NCBI GenBank assembly: GCA_030583885.1
Contig: CP129480.1
Location: 248,001-312,000 of the forward strand
Origin: Anaerolineales bacterium
Lineage (GTDB): Bacteria > Chloroflexota > Anaerolineae > Anaerolineales > Villigracilaceae
DNA length: 64,000 nucleotides
Direction of reading: 5' to 3'
This document shows positions 15,096-23,618 of this stretch, piece after piece. Each line of letters begins with the position of its first letter. Position 1 is the stretch's first letter. The notes beneath the pieces are model-generated. The model did not search any database. It saw nothing but the letters and a program-made list of their open reading frames with translations, and had not been told where the DNA came from. The position numbers and the translations under genes are program-made.

Positions 15096-15191
15096 ACGAA
15101 CTAGGGAAAAGCCGCTTAAGGTTTATTCGAGCGTTATCCGGCTTGAATTGCCTGAATTTTTATTCTCATTAATCCATATATACTATTCAAG

Positions 15192-15953
15192 TTAGCAGAG
15201 TACCAATGGAACATCCATATATGGATGTTCCACAACCTTTACAGGCAGGCAATACGCCTGTGAAATCGCTTCGGGGGTCAACACCTCTCGCGGAGAGCCG
15301 ATGGCTTTGAGATGCCCGCCGACCAATAAAGCGACCCGGTCGGCATAACGGGCAGCGAGATTGAGGTCATGCAGGGCAACCAGCACAGCGAGATTTTCAT
15401 CCCGCGCGAGTTCGCGGATCAACTCCAACAGGCTGACTTGATATTGCAGATCGAGATGCGCCGTCGGTTCATCGAGCAACAGGATCGGCGTGGATTGGCA
15501 CAAGGCACGGGCGAGCAGGACACGCTGACCCTCTCCGCCGGACAACTCGCCCACGCGGCGGTCCGCAAATGCCAGGGCGTGGACGCGGCTCAGGGCCCGG
15601 CGGGCAAGCTCTTCGTCAAGGGAAGAGGCGTAACCGAGAAATCCAAGATAGGGCGTGCGTCCCATCAAGACCGTCTCCCAGACCGTGAACGCGGGCGGCA
15701 GCGAGATCGCCTGCGGCACAACTGCCATGTATCGCGCGCGCTGCATGGGGTCGAGCGAATGGAAGTCGTCGCCGTTGGTACGGACGTGCCCCGTGGATGG
15801 AATCACACCGCTCGCCGCGCGGATGATGGTGGATTTACCCGCGCCGTTCGGACCGATGAGCGCAAGCACTTCACCACTTTTCACTTCAAGCGAAACATCG
15901 TGCAGAACCTGATGTCCATGATACGAGGCGGAGAGATTTTGAATTTTGAGCAT
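15192..15953 (-). CDS. ABC transporter ATP-binding protein, cobalamin/Fe-siderophore type
   Basis: A 253-residue ATPase of the FecE/BtuD class: Walker A GPNGAGKST near residue 34, signature LSGGEGQR near 138, Walker B ILLLDEPTAHLD near 160, and the H-loop HDLN. It would energise the FecCD-type permease encoded at 16529. The unit is preceded by a cobalamin riboswitch at 18655, so vitamin B12 or a related corrinoid is the probable cargo. Confidence 0.9.
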   Translation of the reverse strand: MLKIQNLSASYHGHQVLHDVSLEVKSGEVLALIGPNGAGKSTIIRAASGVIPSTGHVRTNGDDFHSLDPMQRARYMAVVPQAISLPPAFTVWETVLMGRTPYLGFLGYASSLDEELARRALSRVHALAFADRRVGELSGGEGQRVLLARALCQSTPILLLDEPTAHLDLQYQVSLLELIRELARDENLAVLVALHDLNLAARYADRVALLVGGHLKAIGSPREVLTPEAISQAYCLPVKVVEHPYMDVPLVLC

Positions 15954-15968
15954 GTGTTTTTCTTTTCG

Positions 15969-15996
15969 GTAGGGGCGCAGCGTCGCTGCCCCCTAC
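15969..15996. repeat. Palindromic repeat, family C, copy 2
   Basis: GTAGGGGCGCAGCG paired with a one-base-shorter TCGCTGCCCCCTAC arm. It sits between the GNAT and ATPase genes of the transporter operon. Confidence 0.6.
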
Positions 15997-15998
15997 AA

Positions 15999-16526
15999 TT
16001 AAAATATCAAATACCAATACAACGCGGTTTCGTTCGGCTTGATATTTTTGAACGTGTATTGATCGAAGCCGCCGAGGACGAAACCGCATTTTCGATACAA
16101 CTGGCAGGCGGGGACATTATCGTCCTGCGTCTCGAGCATGATGCCGGGGAAACGCTTCGCCTTCGCCCATCCAATTGCCTCACCCATCAAAGCCTGACCC
16201 ACGCCCAACCCTCGGACTTGCGGGTTGACGATCAGGTCATCAATGTAGGCAAATCGATTCCACCACGTGATGATTTTGATTTGACCTGCGACAATTCCAT
16301 CCACATCGGCGAAGAAGATGACCTTTTCATCGCTGTCAATGAATGTGGATGCATCCATATCGTCAATCGGGATCTCCTTTTCATATGGTGTGACGGGGGC
16401 AATCGAACAGGTGATCCTTCCATCTTCCATACCCAGTACAAGTTTTGATGCCACCGTGAACGTACGGTTGAACTTGTCCACCTGGTGGATGCTTTGAGAA
16501 TCCAGTTTTCGGGTTTTGACGGTCAT
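15999..16526 (-). CDS. GNAT acetyltransferase, streptothricin-acetyltransferase (SatA)-like
   Basis: 175 residues from the ATG at 16526, two bases after the permease stop. The acetyl-CoA motif is VNPQVRGLGVGQALMGEAI; then MLETQDDNVPACQLYRKCGFVLGGFD and the end ALYWYLIF match streptothricin acetyltransferases such as YyaR/SatA. That family N-acetylates the beta-lysine chain of streptothricin. The location, inside a B12 uptake operon, is unexpected. A longer in-frame extension upstream overlaps the permease gene and is not real. Confidence 0.85.
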   Translation of the reverse strand: MTVKTRKLDSQSIHQVDKFNRTFTVASKLVLGMEDGRITCSIAPVTPYEKEIPIDDMDASTFIDSDEKVIFFADVDGIVAGQIKIITWWNRFAYIDDLIVNPQVRGLGVGQALMGEAIGWAKAKRFPGIMLETQDDNVPACQLYRKCGFVLGGFDQYTFKNIKPNETALYWYLIF

Positions 16527-16528
16527 AT

Positions 16529-17521
16529 CTACCAATATCCTTGATTCTTCACGCGGCGCAGCACCCACAAGAAGAAGGGTGCGCCGACCAACGCAGTGAT
16601 GATGCCAACAGGGATCTCCTGCGGCGCAAGGACGATCCGCGCAATAATATCGGATATCAACAGGGCAGCAGCGCCGCCGATAATGGAGAGCGGGATGAGA
16701 CGGCGATAGTCCCCGCCGAACCACATGCGCATCACATGCGGGACGATCAGCCCGATAAAACCGATGATGCCGGAGAATGCAACTGCGGAGGCGGTGGCAA
16801 GCGATGCCGCGACCAGCAGGATGGTCTTGGAACGTGTGACGTTCAAGCCAAGCTGCTGCGCCTGGTCATCGCCGAATTGCAGGAGGTTGAGGCGGTATCC
16901 GCTGAAGACGAGAATCCCCAAGCCGATCAAAAGATAGGGCAGCATGGCAAGTACAGCCGTCCAGCCTGCCTGACTCGCGCCGCCCAAGAGCCATCCCAGC
17001 GCGCGGCGGACTTCGCTGGTGGAGCGCAGCATAAGAAACGAAGTAAGGGATGTAGCGAAGGAAGAGAACGCCACACCTGCAAGGATCAAATTGGTGGTCG
17101 GAATCGTCCGCCCGACGCGGGCGAGATAATAAACGATGAAGACCGTCAACAACGCCGCAATGAACGCGGACATCGGAATTGCCATCAATCCCCAAAAGGA
17201 ATAGGGCCACTGGATCGACATGGCGATGACTGCGCCAAGTCCCGCGCCGGAAGCGACGCCGATCAGGAATGGGTCAGCCAGCGGATTGCGGAACAATCCC
17301 TGAAACGCCGCGCCGCTCCCGCTCAAGGCCGCGCCGGTCAGCGCGATCAAGACAGTGCGCGGCAGGCGGATATTCCAGATAATGAAGGTGTAGGTCTTCT
17401 CTCCCGTCCCGCGCAAGATGTCCCATAATTCGGCTGGGGAAATGAGGACAGAACCGATCGCAAGACTGAGAACAATTGCGGCGAGAAGAAAGAGAAAAGT
17501 ACACAGCAAGGGTTTGCGCAT
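16529..17521 (-). CDS. FecCD/BtuC family ABC transporter permease
   Basis: A 330-residue permease with about ten membrane helices and the family motifs LIGVASGAGLGAVIAM and the loop FIGLIVPHVMRMWFGGDYRRLIP, which contacts the ATPase. It transports cobalamin or ferric-siderophore complexes. GTGAGGA lies upstream of the ATG. It sits between the substrate-binding protein and the ATPase genes. Confidence 0.92.
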   Translation of the reverse strand: MRKPLLCTFLFLLAAIVLSLAIGSVLISPAELWDILRGTGEKTYTFIIWNIRLPRTVLIALTGAALSGSGAAFQGLFRNPLADPFLIGVASGAGLGAVIAMSIQWPYSFWGLMAIPMSAFIAALLTVFIVYYLARVGRTIPTTNLILAGVAFSSFATSLTSFLMLRSTSEVRRALGWLLGGASQAGWTAVLAMLPYLLIGLGILVFSGYRLNLLQFGDDQAQQLGLNVTRSKTILLVAASLATASAVAFSGIIGFIGLIVPHVMRMWFGGDYRRLIPLSIIGGAAALLISDIIARIVLAPQEIPVGIITALVGAPFFLWVLRRVKNQGYW

Positions 17522-17574
17522 GTCCTCACTCCGTTTCCCTCTCCCAGAGTGGGAGAGGGAAACATGAGATGACT

Positions 17575-18537
17575 TTATTCAAACACACCTGGATGCAAAA
17601 TCCGTGCCAGCGCTTCGAGGCCATCCACCAGGCGCGGGCCGGGGCGGCTGATCAGGTTATCGTCGATGGGAAAGATGTTGCCATTTTGCACGGCATCGAT
17701 TGCATCCCAGCCGGCACGTTCCTGGACAGACTCAACCGTCACACCCCACATCGCATCACCAAGGACAATGATGGACGGGTTGGCAACCACGATCTGTTCC
17801 AAACTCAGCTGTGGGTACGGGTCAGTTGCCACGCTGCCGACGTTGAATCCGCCGGCGCGTTCGATCAAGAGCTCGCCGAACGTGCCCGGGCCATACGTCC
17901 ATGGTTTGTTCGGATCGGTCGCATCGATCTCATAGAACACATTTGGGCGAAAACTGAGCGGCGCGATCTTCTCATCCACTGCGGCGACGCGGACTTTCAG
18001 CGATTCGACCAATCCGCTCACATCGTGACCTGTCAACCGGGCGACGATCTCAAGGTTGACATACATCTCTTCGAGCGTGGTCGGGTTGCTCAGATAATAA
18101 ACGGTCAACCCCAAATCTTCCAATTGCTTGACCAGTTCAGGTGTGTTGATCTCGGCCGCAAGGACAAGATCGGGTTCAAGCGCCACGATGGCTTCCGCGC
18201 TGAATTCGCCCATCGAACCGCCGATGCTGGGGAGCGATGCGGCTTCAGCGGGATAATCGGAAAACTCATCGCGTCCCACCACCTGCGCGCCTGCACCAAT
18301 CGCAAAAAGGATCTCCGTGTTGGAAGGCGCAATCGAAACCACACGCTGCGCGGGGCCTTCAAGTTCAATCTCGCGGCCAAGCCCGTCGGTGAAGGTCGTC
18401 ACATCGAAGGCCGGCGCTTCAGTGGCGGGAATATCCGTAGAAACAGAAACAGGCGCTTCGGTCGGGGTTGAAGCGGGGGCACATCCTGCAAGGGCGAGAG
18501 CGAGCAGTAAAGTCAAAATCAGGGTCTTGCGTAACAT
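17575..18537 (-). CDS. Cobalamin ABC transporter substrate-binding lipoprotein (BtuF-like)
   Basis: A 320-residue protein with a lipoprotein signal (LALALAGC, Cys19), a threonine/proline-rich linker and a BtuF/FepB-type periplasmic binding domain (RVVSIAPSNTEILFAIGAGAQVVGRDEFSDYP, then VVANPSIIVLGDAMW). It would capture the corrinoid outside the membrane and pass it to the permease. AGGAGA precedes the ATG. It is the first gene behind the cobalamin riboswitch. Confidence 0.9.
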   Translation of the reverse strand: MLRKTLILTLLLALALAGCAPASTPTEAPVSVSTDIPATEAPAFDVTTFTDGLGREIELEGPAQRVVSIAPSNTEILFAIGAGAQVVGRDEFSDYPAEAASLPSIGGSMGEFSAEAIVALEPDLVLAAEINTPELVKQLEDLGLTVYYLSNPTTLEEMYVNLEIVARLTGHDVSGLVESLKVRVAAVDEKIAPLSFRPNVFYEIDATDPNKPWTYGPGTFGELLIERAGGFNVGSVATDPYPQLSLEQIVVANPSIIVLGDAMWGVTVESVQERAGWDAIDAVQNGNIFPIDDNLISRPGPRLVDGLEALARILHPGVFE

Positions 18538-18620
18538 GTTCTTCTCCTAATGGGTATGGAATCAAAATCCCCAGCAAAGGCTGGGGAGGCTGGAGAGGCA
18601 ATTCGAGGGTCTGCCGTCAT
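18519..18620 (-). other. Possible 33-codon leader ORF in the cobalamin riboswitch platform
   Basis: Minus-strand ATG at 18620-18618 follows a near-perfect AAAGGAGGT with only 3 nt spacing. The frame reads through the hairpin at 18569-18586 and stops inside the start of the BtuF gene. An ACCAC segment at 18642-18648 could pair with the GTGG next to this ribosome binding site. Coding status is unproven. Confidence 0.3.
18569..18586 (-). terminator. Hairpin between riboswitch and BtuF gene
   Basis: A 7-bp stem CCCCAGC/GCTGGGG with a 4-nt loop, followed on the minus strand by ATTTTGATT. It could be the transcription attenuator of the riboswitch; the T tract is weak. Confidence 0.45.
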
Positions 18621-18654
18621 CCACCTCCTTTCCGCGAGAGTGTGGTGAAGCGAC

Positions 18655-18823
18655 CAACAGCGGGCGACCTGGCTTCATTAGTTTGGTAGTTTGTTAGTGC
18701 GATAGTTTTGTAGTTCAACCACTCAACTATGTAACTATTCAACTACATAACTAACTTCACAGTTGCGGGACAGCGCCGGAATTCCACCGGCTTCGCCGCT
18801 TGCTGATCGTTATTTCCATCATT
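18655..18823 (-). promoter_or_regulatory. Cobalamin riboswitch
   Basis: On the minus strand the order of conserved blocks is GCCGGTGGAATTCCGGC, CTGTCCCGCAACTGTGA (18757-18775 region) and, after an insert of about 80 nt, the B12-box-like GAAGCCAGGTCGCCCG (18676-18661). These are the hallmark core and 3' box of adenosylcobalamin riboswitches. The insert consists of TAGTT/AACTA repeats that can fold into a long hairpin (GTTAG...CTAAC, GTAGTT...AACTAC), replacing a variable arm. It controls the BtuF/permease/GNAT/ATPase operon. Confidence 0.88.
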
Positions 18824-19945
18824 CTACCACCAAAGGCGCCGCACAGCCCAATACAAAAAACCGCGCATCCCAAACGGGGCAAGGTACAGCGTCCGTCCGT
18901 CGCTCCATTCATCACCGAAGGAAAATGCCTTGTGGATGAACTCCCCCGACTTTTTATCTTTTCGATGCAGGATGAAAAAACCTTCGTGCTTGAGCGACGC
19001 ATTTTGATCGTCGTCCCAAACCTGCTCCACTGTCAGCGGATGCAAACGCTTCAACGCCTCGCGGACAGCCGATTCAAAATCAATAAGCCTTACCTCAGGG
19101 AAGGTTTCTCCCGCCCCGCCATGCTGAATCACGCTGTCGCTGGACAGTCCACCCACCAGCGCATATGCGATGGGGTACGGCACGGGCGTTGTCAAGCCAA
19201 TGCCGAACGCCATGAACCAGATGGGAATGCGCGGAAGCAAAAAGAATCCGCGTTTATGCCCGCGGATCTCCGCATATTTTTTCATCAATTCCTGATAGGT
19301 GAGGGTGTCGGGCCCGCCGATTTCGAAGACATGTCCACGCCCGTTCGGGTTGGTCAATGCCGCAAGCAGATAGTCAATGACGTTTTGAATGGCAATCGGC
19401 TGGGATTTATTTCTCAGCCATGCGGGACCTGGCACAATCGGAAGCAACTCGGTCATAAAGCGGATCATCTCGAAGGAGATGCTCCCTTCTCCGGCAATCA
19501 CTCCCGCGCGGAATTCAGTGACGGGCACTTTTCCCTTTCGCAACGTTACGCCTGTTTCGATGCGTGAGCGCATGTGCGGAGCAATATGCTGTTCGGGGTC
19601 TGCCAGTCCGCCGAGGTAGATGATATGTTCCACACCCGCGGCTTCGGCGGCAGACGCAAAATTATGCGCGCCTTCGAGCTCAATGGACGTGTATCCATGC
19701 CCCGACGACATGTTATGGATGAGGTAATAGGCCGTACGGACGCCGTCCAAGGCGGCGGGCAGCGTTTCAGGCCGCATCACATCCCCGCGGACCATTTCCA
19801 CTTGCGAATACCACTTGCACGATTTGAGCCGCTCAGGGTGACGTGCCATTGCACGGACACGATATCCGCGCTCGAGGAGTTGCGGGATGAGACGGCTGGC
19901 GATGTAGCCCGTTGCGCCGCTGACGAGGATGAGGGGGGTGGTCAT
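18824..19945 (-). CDS. NAD(P)-binding SDR (NmrA/DUF2867-type)
   Basis: A 373-residue protein. The Rossmann motif is LVSGATGYIASRLIPQLLERGYRVRAMAR at the N-terminus, then GDVMRPETL and YLIHNM as in complex-I-assembly/NmrA-like epimerases. Full-length relatives carry a C-terminal DUF2867 domain of about 150 residues. Here only its start (SLKHEGFFILHR) and a related end (APFGMRGFLYWAVRRL) remain, about 50 residues in all, so the domain looks internally deleted. The gene end touches the riboswitch of the next operon. Confidence 0.75.
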   Translation of the reverse strand: MTTPLILVSGATGYIASRLIPQLLERGYRVRAMARHPERLKSCKWYSQVEMVRGDVMRPETLPAALDGVRTAYYLIHNMSSGHGYTSIELEGAHNFASAAEAAGVEHIIYLGGLADPEQHIAPHMRSRIETGVTLRKGKVPVTEFRAGVIAGEGSISFEMIRFMTELLPIVPGPAWLRNKSQPIAIQNVIDYLLAALTNPNGRGHVFEIGGPDTLTYQELMKKYAEIRGHKRGFFLLPRIPIWFMAFGIGLTTPVPYPIAYALVGGLSSDSVIQHGGAGETFPEVRLIDFESAVREALKRLHPLTVEQVWDDDQNASLKHEGFFILHRKDKKSGEFIHKAFSFGDEWSDGRTLYLAPFGMRGFLYWAVRRLWW

Positions 19946-19956
19946 GGTTTATTTTA

Positions 19957-20044
19957 TGTCGTTGTGAGGAGGGTGACCTCCCCGACGAGACAATCTCCTA
20001 ATTCAACATTGAGATTGCTTCAGGCTAACGCCCTCGCAATGACA
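19957..20044. repeat. MITE-like repeat, family A
   Basis: An 88-nt imperfect palindrome starting TGTCGTTGTGAGGAGGG and ending CCCTCGCAATGACA, with inner GACAATCTC / GAGATTGCTTC arms. It lies between the SDR and TMADH-like genes, 5 bp from the latter's stop. Confidence 0.7.
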
Positions 20045-20048
20045 TATC

Positions 20049-22103
20049 CTATCGCTCCACCTTGAACGGCGTCACATCGGGGTCGATCATTTCATCGAAT
20101 TCCCGTGCTGCGAGATGACCGCTGAAGACCGCCTGCGCAATGATGTTCGGCGCTTCCGCATCACCGATAAGCCGCAGCGACTTGAGCCGTCCGTCCGCAA
20201 GGGCAGGTTGGAGTTCGTGATACAGGCTGTCGTTGGGGGTGCGCTCGGTGACCATGACAACTGCGTCGCAGGAGAGAACAGTTTCGGCGTTGGTAATGAC
20301 GTGGGAAACTGTGGCAGTTGTCGCGGAGTGGGAGGCGAGAACATGCTGCGGGAGGAAAGTCACGTTCAGGTCCAGGAGTCGCTTGTAGATGCGATCCTGT
20401 TCGAGGGTGAATTCCGTCCAGCAGGAGATGGTGGGAGCAGGTGTGACGAGCGTGACGGTACAGCCGTTTATTGCGAGCAGTTCCGCGAGGACGCCGCCCA
20501 TGTAGTAATGGTCGTCGTCGTAGATAAGCACATTGCCCGAAGGCAGGTTGCCCCCTCCGGGGACGATGCCGTTCATCAGATCGTCAGGCGTAAAGATACT
20601 GCCTGTACCTTCAAGAGGGCGTGAGACAGTGCGCCCCACGCCGTCGCGCCGCCATGCCGAACCGGTGGCGATGATGACATGCGGCTCGCCGGAATCCAGA
20701 ACATCCTGCGAGGACATGGGGCTGGATGGGTAGAAATAAATATTTTCGATCTTTTGAATTTGCGTGAGACGCCAGTCAATCACGCGCCGCCACTCGATGA
20801 GATTCGGAAGTGCGGATTCAAGCAGGACGCGCCCGCCCGCCTCACGCTTCGCGTCGGTGAGGATGACCTTGTACCCGCGCTGACCCAGGGCCCGCGCCGC
20901 TTCGAGGCCGGCCGGTCCCGCGCCGACAATGAGAATTTCGTCATTCTTCTTTTTGGGCGGGATGATCTCTGGATGCCATCCACGCCGCCACTCCTCGCCC
21001 ATGGTCGGGTTTTGTGTACAGCGAATGGGCACGAAGCGCGTATCGCCCGTGACGCAGATGTTACAGCCGATGCACTCGCGGATGTCTTCATGCCTGCCTT
21101 GCTTGATCTTGTTGGGCAGGAAGGGGTCGGCAATGGACGGGCGCGCCGAACCGATCATATCCATGACCCCGCGTTCGATGGCGGAGACCATCGAATCGGG
21201 CGAGGTGTATCGTCCAACGCCGACGACGGGTTTGGTGGTCAGTCCTTTCACGAAGGAAATGTACTTTTCCTGATTGCCTTCCTTCTCAAAACGGGAGGTG
21301 GTCGAGTCGTTCTTCCACGCGCTGATGTTCACGTCCCACAGGTCGGGCAGTTCGGCGAGCATGGCAACGATGTCCCGCCCTTCGCCGCCGGACTGCATCC
21401 CGTCCGCGCCGAGCAGTTCGTCCACTGCAAAACGGACGGCGACGGCGCAGGTATCGCCAACTGCATCCTTCGTATCTTCGATGAGTTCGCGGAGGAAGCG
21501 CACGCGGTTTTCGAGCGAGCCGCCATATTCGTCGGCGCGGTCATTATCCTTGGAGAGAAGATGGAATGCCAATGTCATATTGTGCGCGGCGTAACAGTAG
21601 ATGATGTCGAAACCTGCCCGCTTGGCGCGGATTGCCGCATTGCGATGCCATTTGCGGACCTGCTTCAAGTCGTCCCTCGAGGCGGCGCGGGACTGACCGG
21701 GTTCGTATCCGCCGCCGCCCGTGATGCTCATCGAGCGCGGACCGAACGGAGCGGCGCGCGAATACAAATTAGCGGCGTCGTGACTGTTATACGTCAGTTC
21801 AATGCCTGCCAGCGCGCCGTGCTTGTGGACGGCTTCCGTCATCAACTGCCAGGCGGGGATATCCTCATCGCTCCACAGGCGTCCCTCAAAATACGGCGAG
21901 AGGTCGGTGGTGTGATGGATCTCCACCTCCTCGGTGCAGACCACGCCCCAGCCGCCTTCGGCTTTCATCTCGCGCATCGCCGCCATGCCCTTCGGCATGC
22001 GATATCCAAATCCGTTGCAGTGCGGGACCTGGTAGAAGCGGTTGGGGGCGGTGACGGGCCCGATTTTAATGGGCTGGAAAAGGATGTCGTAGCGGGAGGT
22101 CAT
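20049..22103 (-). CDS. Trimethylamine/dimethylamine-dehydrogenase-like iron-sulfur flavoprotein
   Basis: 684 residues: an N-terminal FMN TIM barrel, a 4Fe-4S site (Cys344, 347, 350, 362 in CIGCNIC...RC) and C-terminal ADP/FAD-type domains (LIVGAGPAGLEAARALG). Cys29 in RFYQVPHCNG matches the Cys of trimethylamine dehydrogenase that holds 6-S-cysteinyl FMN. YAAH (171-174), Trp263 and Asp266 match catalytic and aromatic-cage positions. The cage Tyr60 of the Methylophilus enzyme aligns with Glu59 here, so the amine substrate may differ. It oxidatively demethylates amines and passes electrons to an ETF. AGGAAAC precedes the ATG. Confidence 0.85.
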   Translation of the reverse strand: MTSRYDILFQPIKIGPVTAPNRFYQVPHCNGFGYRMPKGMAAMREMKAEGGWGVVCTEEVEIHHTTDLSPYFEGRLWSDEDIPAWQLMTEAVHKHGALAGIELTYNSHDAANLYSRAAPFGPRSMSITGGGGYEPGQSRAASRDDLKQVRKWHRNAAIRAKRAGFDIIYCYAAHNMTLAFHLLSKDNDRADEYGGSLENRVRFLRELIEDTKDAVGDTCAVAVRFAVDELLGADGMQSGGEGRDIVAMLAELPDLWDVNISAWKNDSTTSRFEKEGNQEKYISFVKGLTTKPVVGVGRYTSPDSMVSAIERGVMDMIGSARPSIADPFLPNKIKQGRHEDIRECIGCNICVTGDTRFVPIRCTQNPTMGEEWRRGWHPEIIPPKKKNDEILIVGAGPAGLEAARALGQRGYKVILTDAKREAGGRVLLESALPNLIEWRRVIDWRLTQIQKIENIYFYPSSPMSSQDVLDSGEPHVIIATGSAWRRDGVGRTVSRPLEGTGSIFTPDDLMNGIVPGGGNLPSGNVLIYDDDHYYMGGVLAELLAINGCTVTLVTPAPTISCWTEFTLEQDRIYKRLLDLNVTFLPQHVLASHSATTATVSHVITNAETVLSCDAVVMVTERTPNDSLYHELQPALADGRLKSLRLIGDAEAPNIIAQAVFSGHLAAREFDEMIDPDVTPFKVER

Positions 22104-22112
22104 GTCTGTTTC

Positions 22113-22694
22113 CTATGGGCAATTAAGAAGTGCGGGGAAGAGGCGGCGGGCATATTCTTCGATCAGGGCTTCCGACTCGATGGGGAACACCGTCATCATC
22201 GTAATGACGCGTGTATCCGTATCGTTGCGTGCCCAGTAATGGATGTCGTATTCATACCCATCGTCAACCCCGATGAATTGATAAAGCCTTAACCCGTCCG
22301 TGGTCCGGCATTCGTCCACATGCTCAAACCCTTCATAGTTTTCAAAGATGATCTCCCAATTTTCATCGCTGAAAAAGAAATCGAGGTCGGGTTCTTCATA
22401 CCCGCAGGGGAAGATGAGCGCTTCAAGATATGCCACCGCGGCAAGCGGGGTGCTGGACCATGCCACGGATACGCGCCCGTCGGCGACGGTATAGGTCCGT
22501 TCCCATTCGGGCACATCGAACAAATTGCCGCTGTATGCCAGCGCGCGGTCAATATCCGCCTGGGTGGGGTTGGATGAAATGCAGCCAAAATCATCCGCAA
22601 GCGGCGGCTCCGTCGTCATGGGCGCTGCCGTCGCGGACGGTCCGCAGGCGGAGAGCAGGAGGAAGAAGAACAGGATCGGCGGGGATTTTCTCAT
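22113..22694 (-). CDS. Hypothetical lipoprotein
   Basis: A 193-residue protein with a short hydrophobic signal and lipobox LLSAC (Cys17). The mature part is acidic and has several Asp/Glu and aromatic residues with Cys pairs (GCISS, PCGYEEPD, DECRTTDG, LNCP), suggesting disulfides outside the cell. I recognise no family. It lies 9 bp upstream of the TMADH-like gene on the same strand. Confidence 0.7.
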   Translation of the reverse strand: MRKSPPILFFFLLLSACGPSATAAPMTTEPPLADDFGCISSNPTQADIDRALAYSGNLFDVPEWERTYTVADGRVSVAWSSTPLAAVAYLEALIFPCGYEEPDLDFFFSDENWEIIFENYEGFEHVDECRTTDGLRLYQFIGVDDGYEYDIHYWARNDTDTRVITMMTVFPIESEALIEEYARRLFPALLNCP

Positions 22695-22780
22695 GATACA
22701 GCCTCACTGGCAGAATGGTTTCTGCGAGTATAGCACGCGGCAGGAAAATTGCCCGGCCATGAAAGGTGGAGCGGCGCGGA

Positions 22781-23020
22781 CTATCCCTGCGCCTGGCGGA
22801 GCATCCCCATCGAGTAATCCAGCCCGAACAATCCGTCCGTCACCCGGCCGAGCAGGTTAAGCCAGTAGCCCGTGCTGCTGCCGGCCTCCAACATGGTTTT
22901 GGCTTTGATTCGTTTTGCAAGGCTGAGCAGCGCCCGTCCGCGCTCCCAATGCCGGGAGGCGGGGTAGCGCTGGTTGTAGTGACGTGCGATCCTGTCGTAA
23001 TTGAGGCGGTGTGAATTCAT
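22781..23020 (-). pseudogene. Truncated SAM-dependent methyltransferase remnant
   Basis: 79 codons resembling the N-terminus of a class I methyltransferase: YDRIARHYNQRY, then motif I as LEAGSSTGYWLNLL and LDYSMGMLRQAQG. The usual protein is about 200 residues; here a TAG ends it just after motif II and no continuation is seen in other frames downstream. The second glycine of motif I context is Ser. Probably a decaying fragment. Confidence 0.5.
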
Positions 23021-23055
23021 GGGGTTTGGATGACATAAATCCCCCGGGAATTACC

Positions 23056-23424
23056 TTAGGATTTCATAAGCCAGAGAATGCGGTCATACGAAAGGACATA
23101 ATGAAGCAGGCTGAGGATCCCGAAGACCCAGCCTGCATTCTGCAAACCTGCGGCGAAAAAGCAATAGGTCGCAAACGAAAAGAAGGCGATCTCGAACATC
23201 AGGCGCACCCAGCCCGGCACGGGGACAGGCGCGCCGCCGCCTGCGCTGGCATCTGCGGGCACGCGGAACACGCCCCACAATGTGGCAGCCAGCAGGGGCA
23301 GGCCGATCATCAGTACATAGCGCAGGAAATCCGTGCGCTGGTTCCATCCCCAACGGCCAAAGGCGTACAGCGCGGCGAGTTCCAGAAGAAAACGGGCTGC
23401 AAGATTGAACATATTTTTGCTCAC
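23056..23424 (-). CDS. YrdB family membrane protein (DUF2568)
   Basis: A 122-residue protein with four hydrophobic helices and the family pattern ARFLLELAALYAFGRWGW, GLPLLAATLWGVF and PGWVRLMFEIAFF. Function is unknown. The GTG at 23424 overlaps the ywbE stop (GTGA) and has AAGGAG 11 nt upstream; an ATG four codons later is possible. Confidence 0.8.
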   Translation of the reverse strand: MSKNMFNLAARFLLELAALYAFGRWGWNQRTDFLRYVLMIGLPLLAATLWGVFRVPADASAGGGAPVPVPGWVRLMFEIAFFSFATYCFFAAGLQNAGWVFGILSLLHYVLSYDRILWLMKS

Positions 23425-23618
23425 TCTTCGACAATCTCCTTGACCCTGCCCACCTGCCCATCCATCAAGCGGACTTTTATGCCGTGCGGATGATTGGGAG
23501 ACTTGGTGAGAATATCCCTGACGATGCCCTTGGTGAGTTTGCCCGTGTGCTGGTCCTGCTTGAGGACGATCAGCACCGTCATACCGGGTTTGATCTGAGA
23601 GCGGGTTTGGTTGTTCAT
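23421..23618 (-). CDS. YwbE family protein
   Basis: A 65-residue protein matching YwbE along its length: RSQIKPGMTVLIVLKQDQ, TGKLTKGIVRDILTKSP, HPHGIKVRLMDGQVGRVKEI. Small basic, KOW-like fold; role unknown. Its ATG overlaps the aminotransferase stop by 4 nt (ATGA) and its stop overlaps the next start, so three genes are translationally linked. Confidence 0.9.
   Translation of the reverse strand: MNNQTRSQIKPGMTVLIVLKQDQHTGKLTKGIVRDILTKSPNHPHGIKVRLMDGQVGRVKEIVEE

Noticed and set aside
20679..22292. 537-codon plus-strand open frame over the TMADH-like gene
   Set aside because: Antisense shadow of a gene with conserved flavin and Fe-S motifs.
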